From Ruminococcaceae bacterium BL-6 (GTDB lineage Bacteria; Bacillota; Clostridia; Oscillospirales; Acutalibacteraceae), in the NCBI GenBank assembly GCA_902810075.1, contig LR778135.1, positions 3,162,001 to 3,226,000 of the forward strand: a stretch of DNA of 64,000 bases, read 5' to 3'. Both the position numbers and the translations under genes were made by a program. Below are positions 56,705 to 64,000 of this stretch, piece after piece. Position 1 is the first letter of the stretch, and each line of letters starts with the position of its first letter. Under the pieces are notes generated by a model that saw only the letters and a list, made by a program, of their open reading frames with translations, had not been told where the DNA came from and did no database searches.

Positions 56705-57237
56705 GCCCCATGGAACGGAAAAACATCGTCCTGTGCGGCTTTATGGGGTGCGGAAAGTCGACGGTCGGGCGCGCGCTGGCAGAAAAGATTTCCACGGAAT
56801 TCGTCGACATGGATTCCCTGATCGAGCGGCGGGAAAACGCCACGGTCTCCGAAATTTTCCGGAAAAAAGGCGAGGAAGCCTTCCGCCGGATGGAAACGAT
56901 GACGGCGCGGGAGCTTTCGGGCCGAAGCGGGCTTGTCATAGCGGCGGGCGGCGGCGTGCTGCTGAACCCGGAAAACGTGCGGATCCTGCGCCGCACCGGC
57001 GTCGTCGTCCTGCTTTCGGTCCCCGTGGAGACGATCGCCCGCCGGCTGGAAGGGGACGCCACCCGCCCGCTTCTTCTGCGGGAGGACCGCGCCGAATTCC
57101 TGCGTTCCCTGTACCGGGAGCGGATGCCCCGCTACCTTTCCGCTGCGGATGTCCGTGTGGACGCGGACGCGCCCCCGGAAGAGGCCGCCGGTCGCGTTTT
57201 TCGGGCCGTGCGCGCCTTTCTGTCGGAAAAGCCTTGA
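56701..57237 (+). CDS. aroK: Shikimate kinase
   Basis: 178 residues; phosphorylates shikimate. Walker A is GFMGCGKSTVG (about 13-23); shikimate-binding residues are in VDMDSLIERRE and FRRMETMTAREL; AAGGGVLLN and the lid RPLLLRED complete the family set. ATG 56701 overlaps the aroE stop; ATG 56710 three codons later is an alternative. A SigA-type promoter for the next unit begins within its last codons. Confidence 0.96.
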   Translation: MSPMERKNIVLCGFMGCGKSTVGRALAEKISTEFVDMDSLIERRENATVSEIFRKKGEEAFRRMETMTARELSGRSGLVIAAGGGVLLNPENVRILRRTGVVVLLSVPVETIARRLEGDATRPLLLREDRAEFLRSLYRERMPRYLSAADVRVDADAPPEEAAGRVFRAVRAFLSEKP

Positions 57238-57262
57238 CAAATGCCCCGCAAATGTTTATGAT
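57234..57262 (+). promoter_or_regulatory. Promoter of the aroF leader and operon
   Basis: TTGACA (57234-57239) and TATGAT (57257-57262) with a 17-bp spacer, overlapping the aroK stop codon. Transcription should start near 57269. Confidence 0.88.
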
Positions 57263-57302
57263 GAAAGCAAGATTTGAACGATCATTCGGAGGAAATTTTT
57301 CC

Positions 57303-57443
57303 ATGAAACAGTTCCGCAGCGACGCGCGATTTACCGGCTATGGCTATCCCCGCTACTTTTTTGTGGTGCGGGCTTTTTGCGCATCCCCGGAATATCGCTG
57401 TGACTGTTTCCGTCTGCCTTTGATCGCCTCGCATCTTTACTGA
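57303..57443 (+). CDS. Putative Phe/Tyr-rich leader peptide of the aro operon
   Basis: A 46-codon ORF with its own strong ribosome site (GGAGGAA, ending about 9 nt before ATG 57303). The peptide starts MKQFRSDARFTGYGYPRYFF and has six Phe and five Tyr among 46 residues and no Trp; seven of these fall in codons 10-25. It stops at 57443, 15 nt before the stem of a terminator that precedes aroF. The arrangement is that of an attenuation leader peptide sensing charged tRNA-Phe and tRNA-Tyr. No similarity to a known protein is claimed. Confidence 0.72.
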   Translation: MKQFRSDARFTGYGYPRYFFVVRAFCASPEYRCDCFRLPLIASHLY

Positions 57444-57458
57444 TTATTCGGGTAATCC

Positions 57459-57493
57459 AAGGGACGAAGCTGGTTTCAGCTTCGTCCCTTTTT
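57459..57493 (+). terminator. Attenuator-like terminator before aroF
   Basis: A perfect 14-bp stem, AAGGGACGAAGCTG (57459-57472) and CAGCTTCGTCCCTT (57477-57490), loop GTTT, followed by TTTC. aroF starts 29 nt later. A competing pairing is possible between CGTCTGCCTTTG (57411-57422, codons 37-40 of the leader ORF) and CAAGGGACG (57458-57466), with a two-base bulge. Confidence 0.88.
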
Positions 57494-57521
57494 CTTTTGC
57501 CTGAAACGGAGGGTTTCTATC

Positions 57522-58538
57522 ATGATTATCGTATTGAAGCACGACTGTACGCCCGAGCAGATCGAAGCGTTCTCGAAGAGCCTGACGAGCCGCTACGACG
57601 TCAAGGTGAACACCTGGTTCGGCACCCAGAGCACCGTGCTCGGCCTGATCGGCGACACTTCCGCCATCGACATCGACAGCATCGCCGCCCAGAGCTTCGT
57701 CGAAAGCGTCAAGCGCGTGCAGGAGCCGTACAAGAAAGCGAACCGGAAATTCCACCCGGACGACACCGTCGTCACCCTGCCGGGCGGCCAGAAGATCGGC
57801 GACGGCTCCCTCGCGCTGATCGCCGGGCCCTGCTCGGTGGAAAGCGAGAGCCAGATCTGCGGCATCGCCCGGCGGGTCAAGGCGGCCGGCGCGAAATTCC
57901 TGCGCGGCGGCGCGTTCAAGCCCCGCACCTCCCCTTATTCGTTCCAGGGCATGCGGGCCGAAGGGCTTCAGCTTCTCAGCGAGGCGAAGAAGGAGACCGG
58001 CCTTCCCATCGTGACAGAAATCATGCGCGTCTCCCATCTGGAGCTGTTCGACGACGTCGACATCATTCAGGTCGGCGCGAGGAACATGCAGAATTTCGAG
58101 CTGCTGAAGGAGCTCGGAAAGATCGACAAGCCTATTTTGCTCAAGCGCGGCCTCTCCAGCACGATCGAGGAGCTGCTGATGAGCGCGGAATATATCATGG
58201 CGGGCGGAAACGAAAGGGTGATCCTGTGCGAGCGCGGCATCCGCACCTACGAGACGTACACCCGGAACACGCTCGACATCTCGGCGGTGCCGATCCTGAA
58301 AAAGCTGTCTCACCTGCCCGTCGTCGTTGACCCGAGCCACGCCAGCGGCATTTCGTGGCTGGTGGAGCCGCTGGCGCTCGCCGCCGTGGCCGCCGGCGCG
58401 GACGGCCTGATCATCGAGGTGCATAACGACCCGCCGCACGCCCTTTCGGACGGCGCCCAGTCGCTGACGCCCGACCAGTTCGACCATGTGGCCGGCCGTG
58501 TGTTCCGCGCGGCGGAATGCTTCGGAAAAACCCGCTGA
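57522..58538 (+). CDS. aroF: DAHP synthase (3-deoxy-7-phosphoheptulonate synthase), type I-beta
   Basis: 338 residues; joins phosphoenolpyruvate and erythrose 4-phosphate in the first step of the shikimate pathway. Residues 1-70 form an N-terminal ferredoxin-like domain (MIIVLKHDCTPEQIEAFSKS), which in the Thermotoga enzyme carries feedback inhibition by Tyr or Phe. The catalytic barrel has AGPCSVES (about 100-107), LRGGAFKPRTSPYSFQG, LLKRGLSST and VVDPSHASG. GGAGGG precedes ATG 57522. First gene after the attenuator. Confidence 0.96.
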   Translation: MIIVLKHDCTPEQIEAFSKSLTSRYDVKVNTWFGTQSTVLGLIGDTSAIDIDSIAAQSFVESVKRVQEPYKKANRKFHPDDTVVTLPGGQKIGDGSLALIAGPCSVESESQICGIARRVKAAGAKFLRGGAFKPRTSPYSFQGMRAEGLQLLSEAKKETGLPIVTEIMRVSHLELFDDVDIIQVGARNMQNFELLKELGKIDKPILLKRGLSSTIEELLMSAEYIMAGGNERVILCERGIRTYETYTRNTLDISAVPILKKLSHLPVVVDPSHASGISWLVEPLALAAVAAGADGLIIEVHNDPPHALSDGAQSLTPDQFDHVAGRVFRAAECFGKTR

Positions 58539-58581
58539 CCGCCTGAAATACGAAAAATTGCGGAGAAAATTTTCAAAACGG

Positions 58582-58611
58582 TTGCCTTACCCGATTTAAA
58601 GCTGTTATGAT
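58582..58611 (+). promoter_or_regulatory. Possible internal promoter before tyrA
   Basis: TTGCCT (58582-58587) and TATGAT (58606-58611) with an 18-bp spacer, in the 144-bp gap between aroF and tyrA, the only sizeable gap in the operon. Confidence 0.45.
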
Positions 58612-58682
58612 AGAAAGCGATAAAGTCACAGAAAAGCAGCCGGAATTTTTCTTTACGGAATTCTCCGGCACAGGAGGCGCTT

Positions 58683-59522
58683 ATGGACAGGAAAAAAATC
58701 GTGATCGTCGGGCTCGGGCTGATCGGAGGATCGCTTGCAAAAACGCTGACGGCGCGCACCAAACACAGCATCATCGGGATAGACGCCGACGAAAAGGTGC
58801 TTTGCCGGGCGGTGGAATGCGGGGCCGTTTCGCGCCGGGGCGGCGCCGGGGACCTGAAGGATGCGGATTTTCTGTATCTGTGCATGTATCCGCGGGCCTG
58901 CGTCGATTTTGTGCGGGAGCACGGCGCGCAGATCGGGAAAAGCTGCATCGTCACCGACACCTGCGGCGTCAAGGGCGCGATCTGCCCCGACCTGAAAAAG
59001 CTGTCCGAGACCTACGGCTTCTGCTTTGTGGGCGGCCATCCCATGGCCGGAAAAGAGCGCAGCGGCTTTTCGGAAAGCGAAGACGGCCTGTTCGACGGCG
59101 CAAGCTACCTTCTGGTGCCCTGCGGAGCGCCGCAGGAGGCCGTGGATGCGCTGAAGGAGCTGGCGCTTTCGATGGGGTTCGGCGGCACGGTCGTCACGAC
59201 GCCCGAGCACCACGACGAGATGATCGCGTTCACCTCCCAGCTTCCGCACGTGCTGGCCTGCTCGTATGTGATGAGCCCGCGCTGCCCGCAGCACAACGGC
59301 TTTTCCGCGGGCAGCTACCGCGACGTTTCGCGCGTGGCGCGGATCAACGAAACCATGTGGAGCGAATTGTTTCTGGAAAACCGCGCCGCCCTGGTGCGCG
59401 AGCTGGACACCCTGACGGAGCATATCCGCCAGATCCGCGACGCGGTGGACGAAGAAGACCGCGAACGGCTCCAGTCCCTTTTAAAGCAGGGCCGCGAAGT
59501 AAAAGAAAGGTTGGGGGAATAA
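58683..59522 (+). CDS. tyrA: Prephenate dehydrogenase
   Basis: 279 residues; oxidises prephenate to 4-hydroxyphenylpyruvate on the way to tyrosine. Rossmann motif GLGLIGGSLAKTL (11-23), TDTCGVKGAI, the catalytic His region GGHPMAGKERSGF (about 117-129) and the helical domain with SQLPHVLACSYV are present. It lacks the C-terminal ACT domain of some Gram-positive TyrA proteins, so feedback control may lie elsewhere. CAGGAGG precedes the ATG. The stop overlaps the aroB start (TAATG). Confidence 0.95.
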   Translation: MDRKKIVIVGLGLIGGSLAKTLTARTKHSIIGIDADEKVLCRAVECGAVSRRGGAGDLKDADFLYLCMYPRACVDFVREHGAQIGKSCIVTDTCGVKGAICPDLKKLSETYGFCFVGGHPMAGKERSGFSESEDGLFDGASYLLVPCGAPQEAVDALKELALSMGFGGTVVTTPEHHDEMIAFTSQLPHVLACSYVMSPRCPQHNGFSAGSYRDVSRVARINETMWSELFLENRAALVRELDTLTEHIRQIRDAVDEEDRERLQSLLKQGREVKERLGE

Positions 59523-60583
59523 TGGAAATCACCGTAAACACTTCGAAACCGTACCGGATCGTGATCGGGCGGGGATGCCTCGGCGAAACGGGCCGCCGCG
59601 CGGGCGCCCTGTTCCGCCCGGGCAGCCGCGCCTTTGTCGTCGCCGACAGCAACGTCGCCCCGCTGTACCTGGGGCGCGTGCGGCAGTCGCTTTCGGAAGC
59701 CGGATTTTCCACCGGGGAGCACGTGTTCCCGGCCGGCGAGGAAAGCAAGCAGCTTTCCACCATAAGGGACATCTACCAGAGCCTCGCCGAGAGCGGCGTG
59801 ACCCGAAGCGACTTCGTCGTCGCGCTGGGCGGCGGCGTGACCGGCGACATGGCGGGCTTCGCCGCCGCGACGTTCCTGCGCGGGATCCCATTCGTCCAGA
59901 TCCCGACGTCCCTGCTCGCGCAGATCGATTCCTCCGTGGGCGGAAAGACCGGCGTCGACCTGCCGCAGGGGAAGAACCTGGTGGGCGCGTTCCACCAGCC
60001 GGCCCTTGTGATGATCGACCCCGACACGCTCGGCACCCTGCCGCCGCGCTTTTTTTCGGACGGCATGGGCGAAGCCATTAAATACGGCTGCATCAGAAGC
60101 GCGGAACTGTTCGAAGCGATCAGCGGGGGCGTGAAGGGGCCGCAGCTCGATTCCATGATCGCCGCATGCATCGACATCAAGCGTCAGGTCGTGGAGCGCG
60201 ACGAATTCGACCGGGGCGAGCGCATGCTGCTGAATTTCGGCCACACGTTCGGCCACGCGCTGGAAAAATATTACGGTTTCGGAAAGCACACCCACGGCGA
60301 GGCCGTCGGCATGGGCATGGTGATGATGGCGCGCGCGGGCGAGGCCCAGGGGATCACCGAACCGGGCACCGCCGAAAAAATCGCGGGCGCGCTCGCCCGG
60401 TACGGCCTTCCGGCGGATGACCCCGCCCCGCTGGACGAGCTGCTCCGCGCCGCCCGGCTGGACAAAAAGGGGATGGGAGACACCCTGAACCTGATCGTGC
60501 TGCGCAAAATCGGGGATTCGCTCCGCTGCCCCATCCGCCGGGACAGCCTCGGCGCGTTCATGCGGGGGGAAGCCTATGAGTAA
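59522..60583 (+). CDS. aroB: 3-Dehydroquinate synthase
   Basis: 353 residues; turns DAHP into 3-dehydroquinate with NAD and a metal. Signatures are ALGGGVTGDMAGFAAATFLRG (about residues 100-120), SSVGGKTGVDLPQGKNLVG (about 139-157), the zinc-ligand Glu in MGEAIKYG, and NFGHTFGHALE. ATG 59522 is fixed by overlap with the tyrA stop and GGGGG before it. Overlaps aroA by 8 nt. Confidence 0.97.
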   Translation: MEITVNTSKPYRIVIGRGCLGETGRRAGALFRPGSRAFVVADSNVAPLYLGRVRQSLSEAGFSTGEHVFPAGEESKQLSTIRDIYQSLAESGVTRSDFVVALGGGVTGDMAGFAAATFLRGIPFVQIPTSLLAQIDSSVGGKTGVDLPQGKNLVGAFHQPALVMIDPDTLGTLPPRFFSDGMGEAIKYGCIRSAELFEAISGGVKGPQLDSMIAACIDIKRQVVERDEFDRGERMLLNFGHTFGHALEKYYGFGKHTHGEAVGMGMVMMARAGEAQGITEPGTAEKIAGALARYGLPADDPAPLDELLRAARLDKKGMGDTLNLIVLRKIGDSLRCPIRRDSLGAFMRGEAYE

Positions 60584-61832
60584 CGTGATCCTTTCGCCGT
60601 CCCGCCTTGTCGGGGAAGTGACGGTCCCCCCTTCCAAAAGCGTATCCCACCGGGCGATCCTGTGTGCGGTGCTCGCCCGCGGCAGAAGCCGGATCCGGAA
60701 TCTCGCGTTTTCGCGGGACATCCTCGCGACGCTGGACGCGGCGCGCTCGCTCGGGGTTTCCATCCGCCGCGACGAAAACGGCTGCGTCATCGACAGCTCG
60801 GGGGAGCTTCCCGGCCGCGCAGACATCGACTGCGGGGAATCCGGCTCGACGCTGCGCTTTCTGATCCCCGTGCTGGGCGCGCTCGGCGTAGATGCCCGGC
60901 TCGCGGGGCACGGCCGCCTGCCTGGCCGCCCGCTCGGGGCCTACCGGGACTGCCTGCCCCCGCACGGGGTGCGGCTGGAAAGCGGCGGGGGCTTTCCGCT
61001 CCGGGTCGGCGGGAAGCTGAGGCCGGGCACGTACCTGCTGCCCGGCGACGTCAGCTCCCAGTTTATTACCGGGCTTCTGCTCGCGCTCCCGCTCCTCCAC
61101 GGCGACAGCGAAATCCGCCTGACCTCGCCGCTGGAATCCGCGGGATACGTCAGCCTGACGGTCGCGATGCTCGCCGATTTCGGCGTGCGGGCGGACAGGA
61201 CGGAGGATGGCTGGCACATCCCGGGCGGGCAGCGCTACGCGCCGCAGGAATACGAAGTCGAGGGCGACTGGAGCCAGGCCGCCTTTTTCCTGGCCGCCGG
61301 CGCGCTGGGCGGCGACCTTTCCATCCGCGGGCTTCGGCGCGACTCGGTGCAGGGCGACCGGATGGCCGAGGTGCTGTTCACGAACCTCGGCGCGGCGACC
61401 GGCTGGGAAAACGACGTTCTGCGGGTGCGCGGCGGCAGGCTGCGCGGCATGGAGATCGACGCCGCCCAGATTCCGGACCTGGTTCCGGCGCTGGCCGCCG
61501 CAGCCGCGCTGGCCGAGGGCCGCACGGTCATCTCCCGCGCCGGGCGCCTGCGCCTGAAGGAAAGCGACCGGCTCGAAGCGATGGAGCGGGGCCTGTCCGC
61601 GCTGGGCGGGAAAATCGCCCAGACGCCGGACGGCCTTGTGATCGACGGCGTCGAGCGCCTGCGCTCCGGCCATGCCGAAGGGTACAACGACCACCGAATC
61701 GTCATGGCGCTTTCGGCGGCAGCCCTGCGGGGCGGGCGGACGGAGCTGACGGACGCGCAGAGCGTCGCGAAATCCTACCCCGATTTCTTTGAGGAATACA
61801 ACAGACTGGGAGGGAAAGCAAATGTCATCTAG
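60576..61832 (+). CDS. aroA: EPSP synthase (3-phosphoshikimate 1-carboxyvinyltransferase)
   Basis: 418 residues; adds enolpyruvate to shikimate 3-phosphate. Recognised segments: VPPSKSVSHRAILCAVLARG (about 14-33), GESGSTLRFLIPVLGALG (about 88-105), the SSQFITGLLLALP segment, EGDWSQAAFFLAAGAL, RLRLKESDRLEAM and NDHRIVMALS. The active-site segment GHGRLPGRPLGAY has Gly where the common LPxRP motif of class I has the residue before Arg-Pro, so class I or II for glyphosate response cannot be read with certainty. Overlaps both neighbours. Confidence 0.96.
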   Translation: MSNVILSPSRLVGEVTVPPSKSVSHRAILCAVLARGRSRIRNLAFSRDILATLDAARSLGVSIRRDENGCVIDSSGELPGRADIDCGESGSTLRFLIPVLGALGVDARLAGHGRLPGRPLGAYRDCLPPHGVRLESGGGFPLRVGGKLRPGTYLLPGDVSSQFITGLLLALPLLHGDSEIRLTSPLESAGYVSLTVAMLADFGVRADRTEDGWHIPGGQRYAPQEYEVEGDWSQAAFFLAAGALGGDLSIRGLRRDSVQGDRMAEVLFTNLGAATGWENDVLRVRGGRLRGMEIDAAQIPDLVPALAAAAALAEGRTVISRAGRLRLKESDRLEAMERGLSALGGKIAQTPDGLVIDGVERLRSGHAEGYNDHRIVMALSAAALRGGRTELTDAQSVAKSYPDFFEEYNRLGGKANVI

Positions 61833-62910
61833 CTGGGGCGAACAGATCCGCATCTCCGTTTTCGGGGAAAGCCACGGCACGGCGATCGGCGTGGTGCTGG
61901 ACAACCTGCCCGCGGGCGAGCCGATCGACCCGCAGGAGATCATGGTGCAGATGGAGCGCCGCTCCCCGGGAAGAAGCCGCAGCAGCACCCCGCGCCGCGA
62001 GGAGGACCTGCCGCAGGTCGTTTCCGGCCTTCTGCACGGAAAAACCACCGGAACGCCGCTTTGCGCGCTGATCCGGAACAAGGACACCCACTCTTCCGAC
62101 TACGATAAGATCAAAAGCCTGCCGCGTCCCGGGCACGCCGATTACACCGGCTTCGTCCGCTACGGCGTGAGCGCGGACCCGCGGGGCGGCGGCCATTTTT
62201 CCGGCCGGCTGACGGCCCCCCTCACGTTTGCCGGGGCCGTGTGCCGCCAGATCCTGTCGGCGCGCGGGATCGAGATCGGCGCGCATATCGCGTCGGTCGC
62301 GGATGTGGAGGATGAGCGGTTCCGCCCGGAGGAGGTCCCGAAGGAGCTGCTCCTCCGGCTGTCCCGCGACCCGTTCGCGCTGATCGACCGGGAAAAGGAA
62401 GGGCCGATGCTGGAAAAGATCGAAGCGGCGCGCCTTGCGCGGGACAGCGTCGGCGGGACCGTGGAATGCGCCGCCGCCGGCGTCCCCGCCGGGCTCGGCT
62501 CCCCGATGTTCTACGGGGTGGAAAACGTGCTGTCCTCCATCCTGTTCGGCATCCCCGCCGTAAAGGGCGTGGAATTCGGCAACGGATTCGGCGCGTCCGC
62601 GCGGAAGGGCAGCGAGAACAACGACGCATTCCGCATGGAGGACGGGCGGGTAAAAACCGCGACGAACCGCTGCGGCGGGATCCTGGGCGGGATCACCACC
62701 GGCATGCCCATCCTGCTGCGCGCGGCGTTCAAGCCGACCCCGTCCATCTCGCAGGAGCAGGACACCGTGAACCTGGAATCCATGGAAAACGCAAAGCTCA
62801 TCATTCAGGGAAGGCACGACCCGTGCATCGTGCCGCGGGCGGTGCCCGTCGTGGAAGCCGCCGTCGCGGTCGGCCTCCTGAACCTGATGGCGGAAAGAGG
62901 GAAACTATGA
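61822..62910 (+). CDS. aroC: Chorismate synthase
   Basis: 362 residues; converts EPSP to chorismate with reduced flavin. MSSSWGEQIRISVFGESHGT carries the conserved GESHG; RRSPGRSRSSTPRREED binds substrate; RPGHADYTG, SARKGSENND and GGILGGITTGMPI are typical. ATG 61822 follows AGGGAAAG and overlaps the aroA end by 11 nt; a longer frame to 61789 is rejected. Overlaps pheA by 4 nt. Confidence 0.97.
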   Translation: MSSSWGEQIRISVFGESHGTAIGVVLDNLPAGEPIDPQEIMVQMERRSPGRSRSSTPRREEDLPQVVSGLLHGKTTGTPLCALIRNKDTHSSDYDKIKSLPRPGHADYTGFVRYGVSADPRGGGHFSGRLTAPLTFAGAVCRQILSARGIEIGAHIASVADVEDERFRPEEVPKELLLRLSRDPFALIDREKEGPMLEKIEAARLARDSVGGTVECAAAGVPAGLGSPMFYGVENVLSSILFGIPAVKGVEFGNGFGASARKGSENNDAFRMEDGRVKTATNRCGGILGGITTGMPILLRAAFKPTPSISQEQDTVNLESMENAKLIIQGRHDPCIVPRAVPVVEAAVAVGLLNLMAERGKL

Positions 62911-64000
62911 CGCTGGAAGAGATCCGTGCCCGCATCGACGGGATCGACCGGCAGCTTCTGCCGCTTCTGACCGAGCGGATGGACTGCTCGCGGCAGGTGG
63001 CCGAGGTCAAGCGGGGGACTGGGGAATCCGTCTTTCATCCGGAACGGGAGCGGGAAATCCTGAAATGGGCCGAGGCGGGCGCCGGGGAGTACGCGGACGA
63101 AACGCGCCTTGTGTTTGCTTCCCTGCTCGACGCGAGCCGCGCGGTCCAGCACCGCATGCTCGGCAGCGGAAAAGAGATCCGAGACCTTGTGAAGTCCGCG
63201 CCGCGCAGTCTCCCCCACGGCGACCGCATCGCCTGCCAGGGCGCAAGCGGGGCTTATTCCCATCAGGCCGCCCTGCGCCTTTTCCCGGGCTGCCGGCCCG
63301 ATTTTCACAAGAGCTTCGGCGGGGTGTTCCGCGCGCTGGAAACCGGCGCCGCCGATTTCGGCCTTCTGCCGGTTGAAAATTCGTTCGCCGGCTCCGTCAG
63401 CGAGGTTTACGACCTGATCCTGAAATACCGCTACTTCATCGTGGCGGCGACGACGGTCCGGGTCCGCCACTGCCTGGCCGTGCCCCGCGGCGCGGATTTT
63501 GCACAGGTGAAGGAAATTTATTCCCACCCGCAGGCGCTGGCCCAGTGCTCCGAATTCATTTCCGGCCGCGGATTCCGCGCCGTTTCGTACAGCAACACGG
63601 CCGCGGCGGCGGAAATGGCCGCGGAAAAGGGCGGGGACCTGGCGGTGATCTGTTCCGAGCAGGCCGCGGAGCATTTCGGCCTTCAGATCCTTTCCCGCGA
63701 CATCCAGAACTCCCGCAACAACCGCACCCGGTTTGTGGCCATCTGCAGAGAGCCCGCCATCCCGGAGGACGCGCAGAAAATCAGCCTGTGCTTCTCCCTG
63801 CCGCACACCACCGGCTCGCTTTGCGGCGTGCTGTCGCGCTTCGCCGCGGGCGGCCTGAACCTGACAAAAATCGAATCCCGCCCGATCGCGGACAAAAATT
63901 TTGAGTACGACTTTTATCTGGATTTCACCGGGAACCTGCGCGAGCCGCGGACGCTGGCCCTGATCGCGGCCCTGCACGACGAGCTTCCGCGCTTTTCGTT
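62907..64000 (+). CDS. pheA: Bifunctional chorismate mutase/prephenate dehydratase (3' end outside window)
   Basis: The frame runs off the window after 364 codons. Residues about 1-90 are an AroQ-type chorismate mutase (MTLEEIRARIDGIDRQLLPL, then QVAEVKR). Prephenate dehydratase starts near residue 110 (RIACQGASGAYSHQAALRLF), with PVENSFAGSV and the catalytic NNRTRFVAI. A regulatory ACT domain follows (ISLCFSLPHTTGSLCGVLSR) with the Phe-binding ESRPI motif, so feedback by phenylalanine is expected. It makes phenylpyruvate; with tyrA in the same unit both aromatic branches are covered. ATG 62907 overlaps the aroC stop (ATGA). Confidence 0.96.
   Translation, partial: MTLEEIRARIDGIDRQLLPLLTERMDCSRQVAEVKRGTGESVFHPEREREILKWAEAGAGEYADETRLVFASLLDASRAVQHRMLGSGKEIRDLVKSAPRSLPHGDRIACQGASGAYSHQAALRLFPGCRPDFHKSFGGVFRALETGAADFGLLPVENSFAGSVSEVYDLILKYRYFIVAATTVRVRHCLAVPRGADFAQVKEIYSHPQALAQCSEFISGRGFRAVSYSNTAAAAEMAAEKGGDLAVICSEQAAEHFGLQILSRDIQNSRNNRTRFVAICREPAIPEDAQKISLCFSLPHTTGSLCGVLSRFAAGGLNLTKIESRPIADKNFEYDFYLDFTGNLREPRTLALIAALHDELPRFS

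Noticed and set aside
57240..57521. A T-box or TRAP-type leader for the aromatic operon.
   Set aside because: I looked for the T-box bulge sequence (TGGNACCGCG-like) and for GAG/TAG triplet repeats and saw neither. The leader ORF with terminator explains the region better.
59315..62087. Frames of about 500 codons on the - strand opposite aroB and aroA.
   Set aside because: Arg/Ala/Gly-rich shadow frames of strongly conserved + strand genes.

Overview
The window looks like a chromosomal piece of a fairly GC-rich, Gram-positive, endospore-forming Clostridia-type bacterium (Bacillota; an Oscillospiraceae-like lineage is a reasonable guess, not proven). The reasons are the S10-spc-alpha gene order with a KOW protein between map and infA, type-Z S14, cysteine-bearing S4 and L24, archaeal/eukaryal-type ProRS, two CotF-like spore coat genes, sodium-pump decarboxylase subunits, and strong GGAGG ribosome sites throughout. 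I see no rRNA, tRNA, insertion sequence or phage gene.

Region 1 (1-20880, + strand) is a type I-C CRISPR-Cas locus: the 3' part of cas3, then cas5c-cas8c-cas7c-cas4-cas1-cas2 in a tightly overlapping operon, a short AT-rich leader and one very large array. I count 196 repeats of 33 bp with spacers of 32-36 bp, one further decayed terminal repeat, and an intrinsic terminator. cas8c carries an in-frame internal start with its own Shine-Dalgarno, expected to make the small subunit Cas11c. There is no cas6, as usual in I-C; Cas5c keeps the residues used for crRNA cutting. The array contains a 970-bp segmental duplication of 14 spacers, several scattered duplicate spacers, and pairs of near-identical spacers that look like repeated sampling of related phages. 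A three-repeat relic array lies 4.6 kb downstream.

Region 2 (20900-34970) is mixed metabolism and transport: peptidase T and a YjeM-type amino-acid transporter (+); a PfkB sugar kinase and a cupin protein (-); an arsR-acr3-arsC arsenic operon (-); a small OadG-like/OadB pair behind a terminator-bearing leader (+); feoAB ferrous iron uptake (+); two CotF-like coat genes (+); and a secreted Ig-like-domain protein (-).

Region 3 (34990-50890, - strand) is the complete S10-spc-alpha ribosomal supercluster, rpsJ to rplQ, including secY, adk, map, a KOW protein, infA, rpmJ and rpoA. Its leader contains a terminator-like hairpin that could act in attenuation.

Region 4 (51100-55750, - strand) has a lipoprotein, then a second OadB/OadG-like pair co-directional with proS, and acpP.

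Region 5 (55800-64000, + strand) is aromatic amino-acid biosynthesis: aroE-aroK, then a separately promoted unit aroF-tyrA-aroB-aroA-aroC-pheA (pheA cut by the window end). Between aroK and aroF lie a consensus promoter, a 46-codon ORF rich in Phe and Tyr codons, and a strong terminator hairpin directly before aroF: the layout of a ribosome-mediated attenuator. With the internal Cas11c start and the array architecture, this is the most informative non-routine signal in the window.
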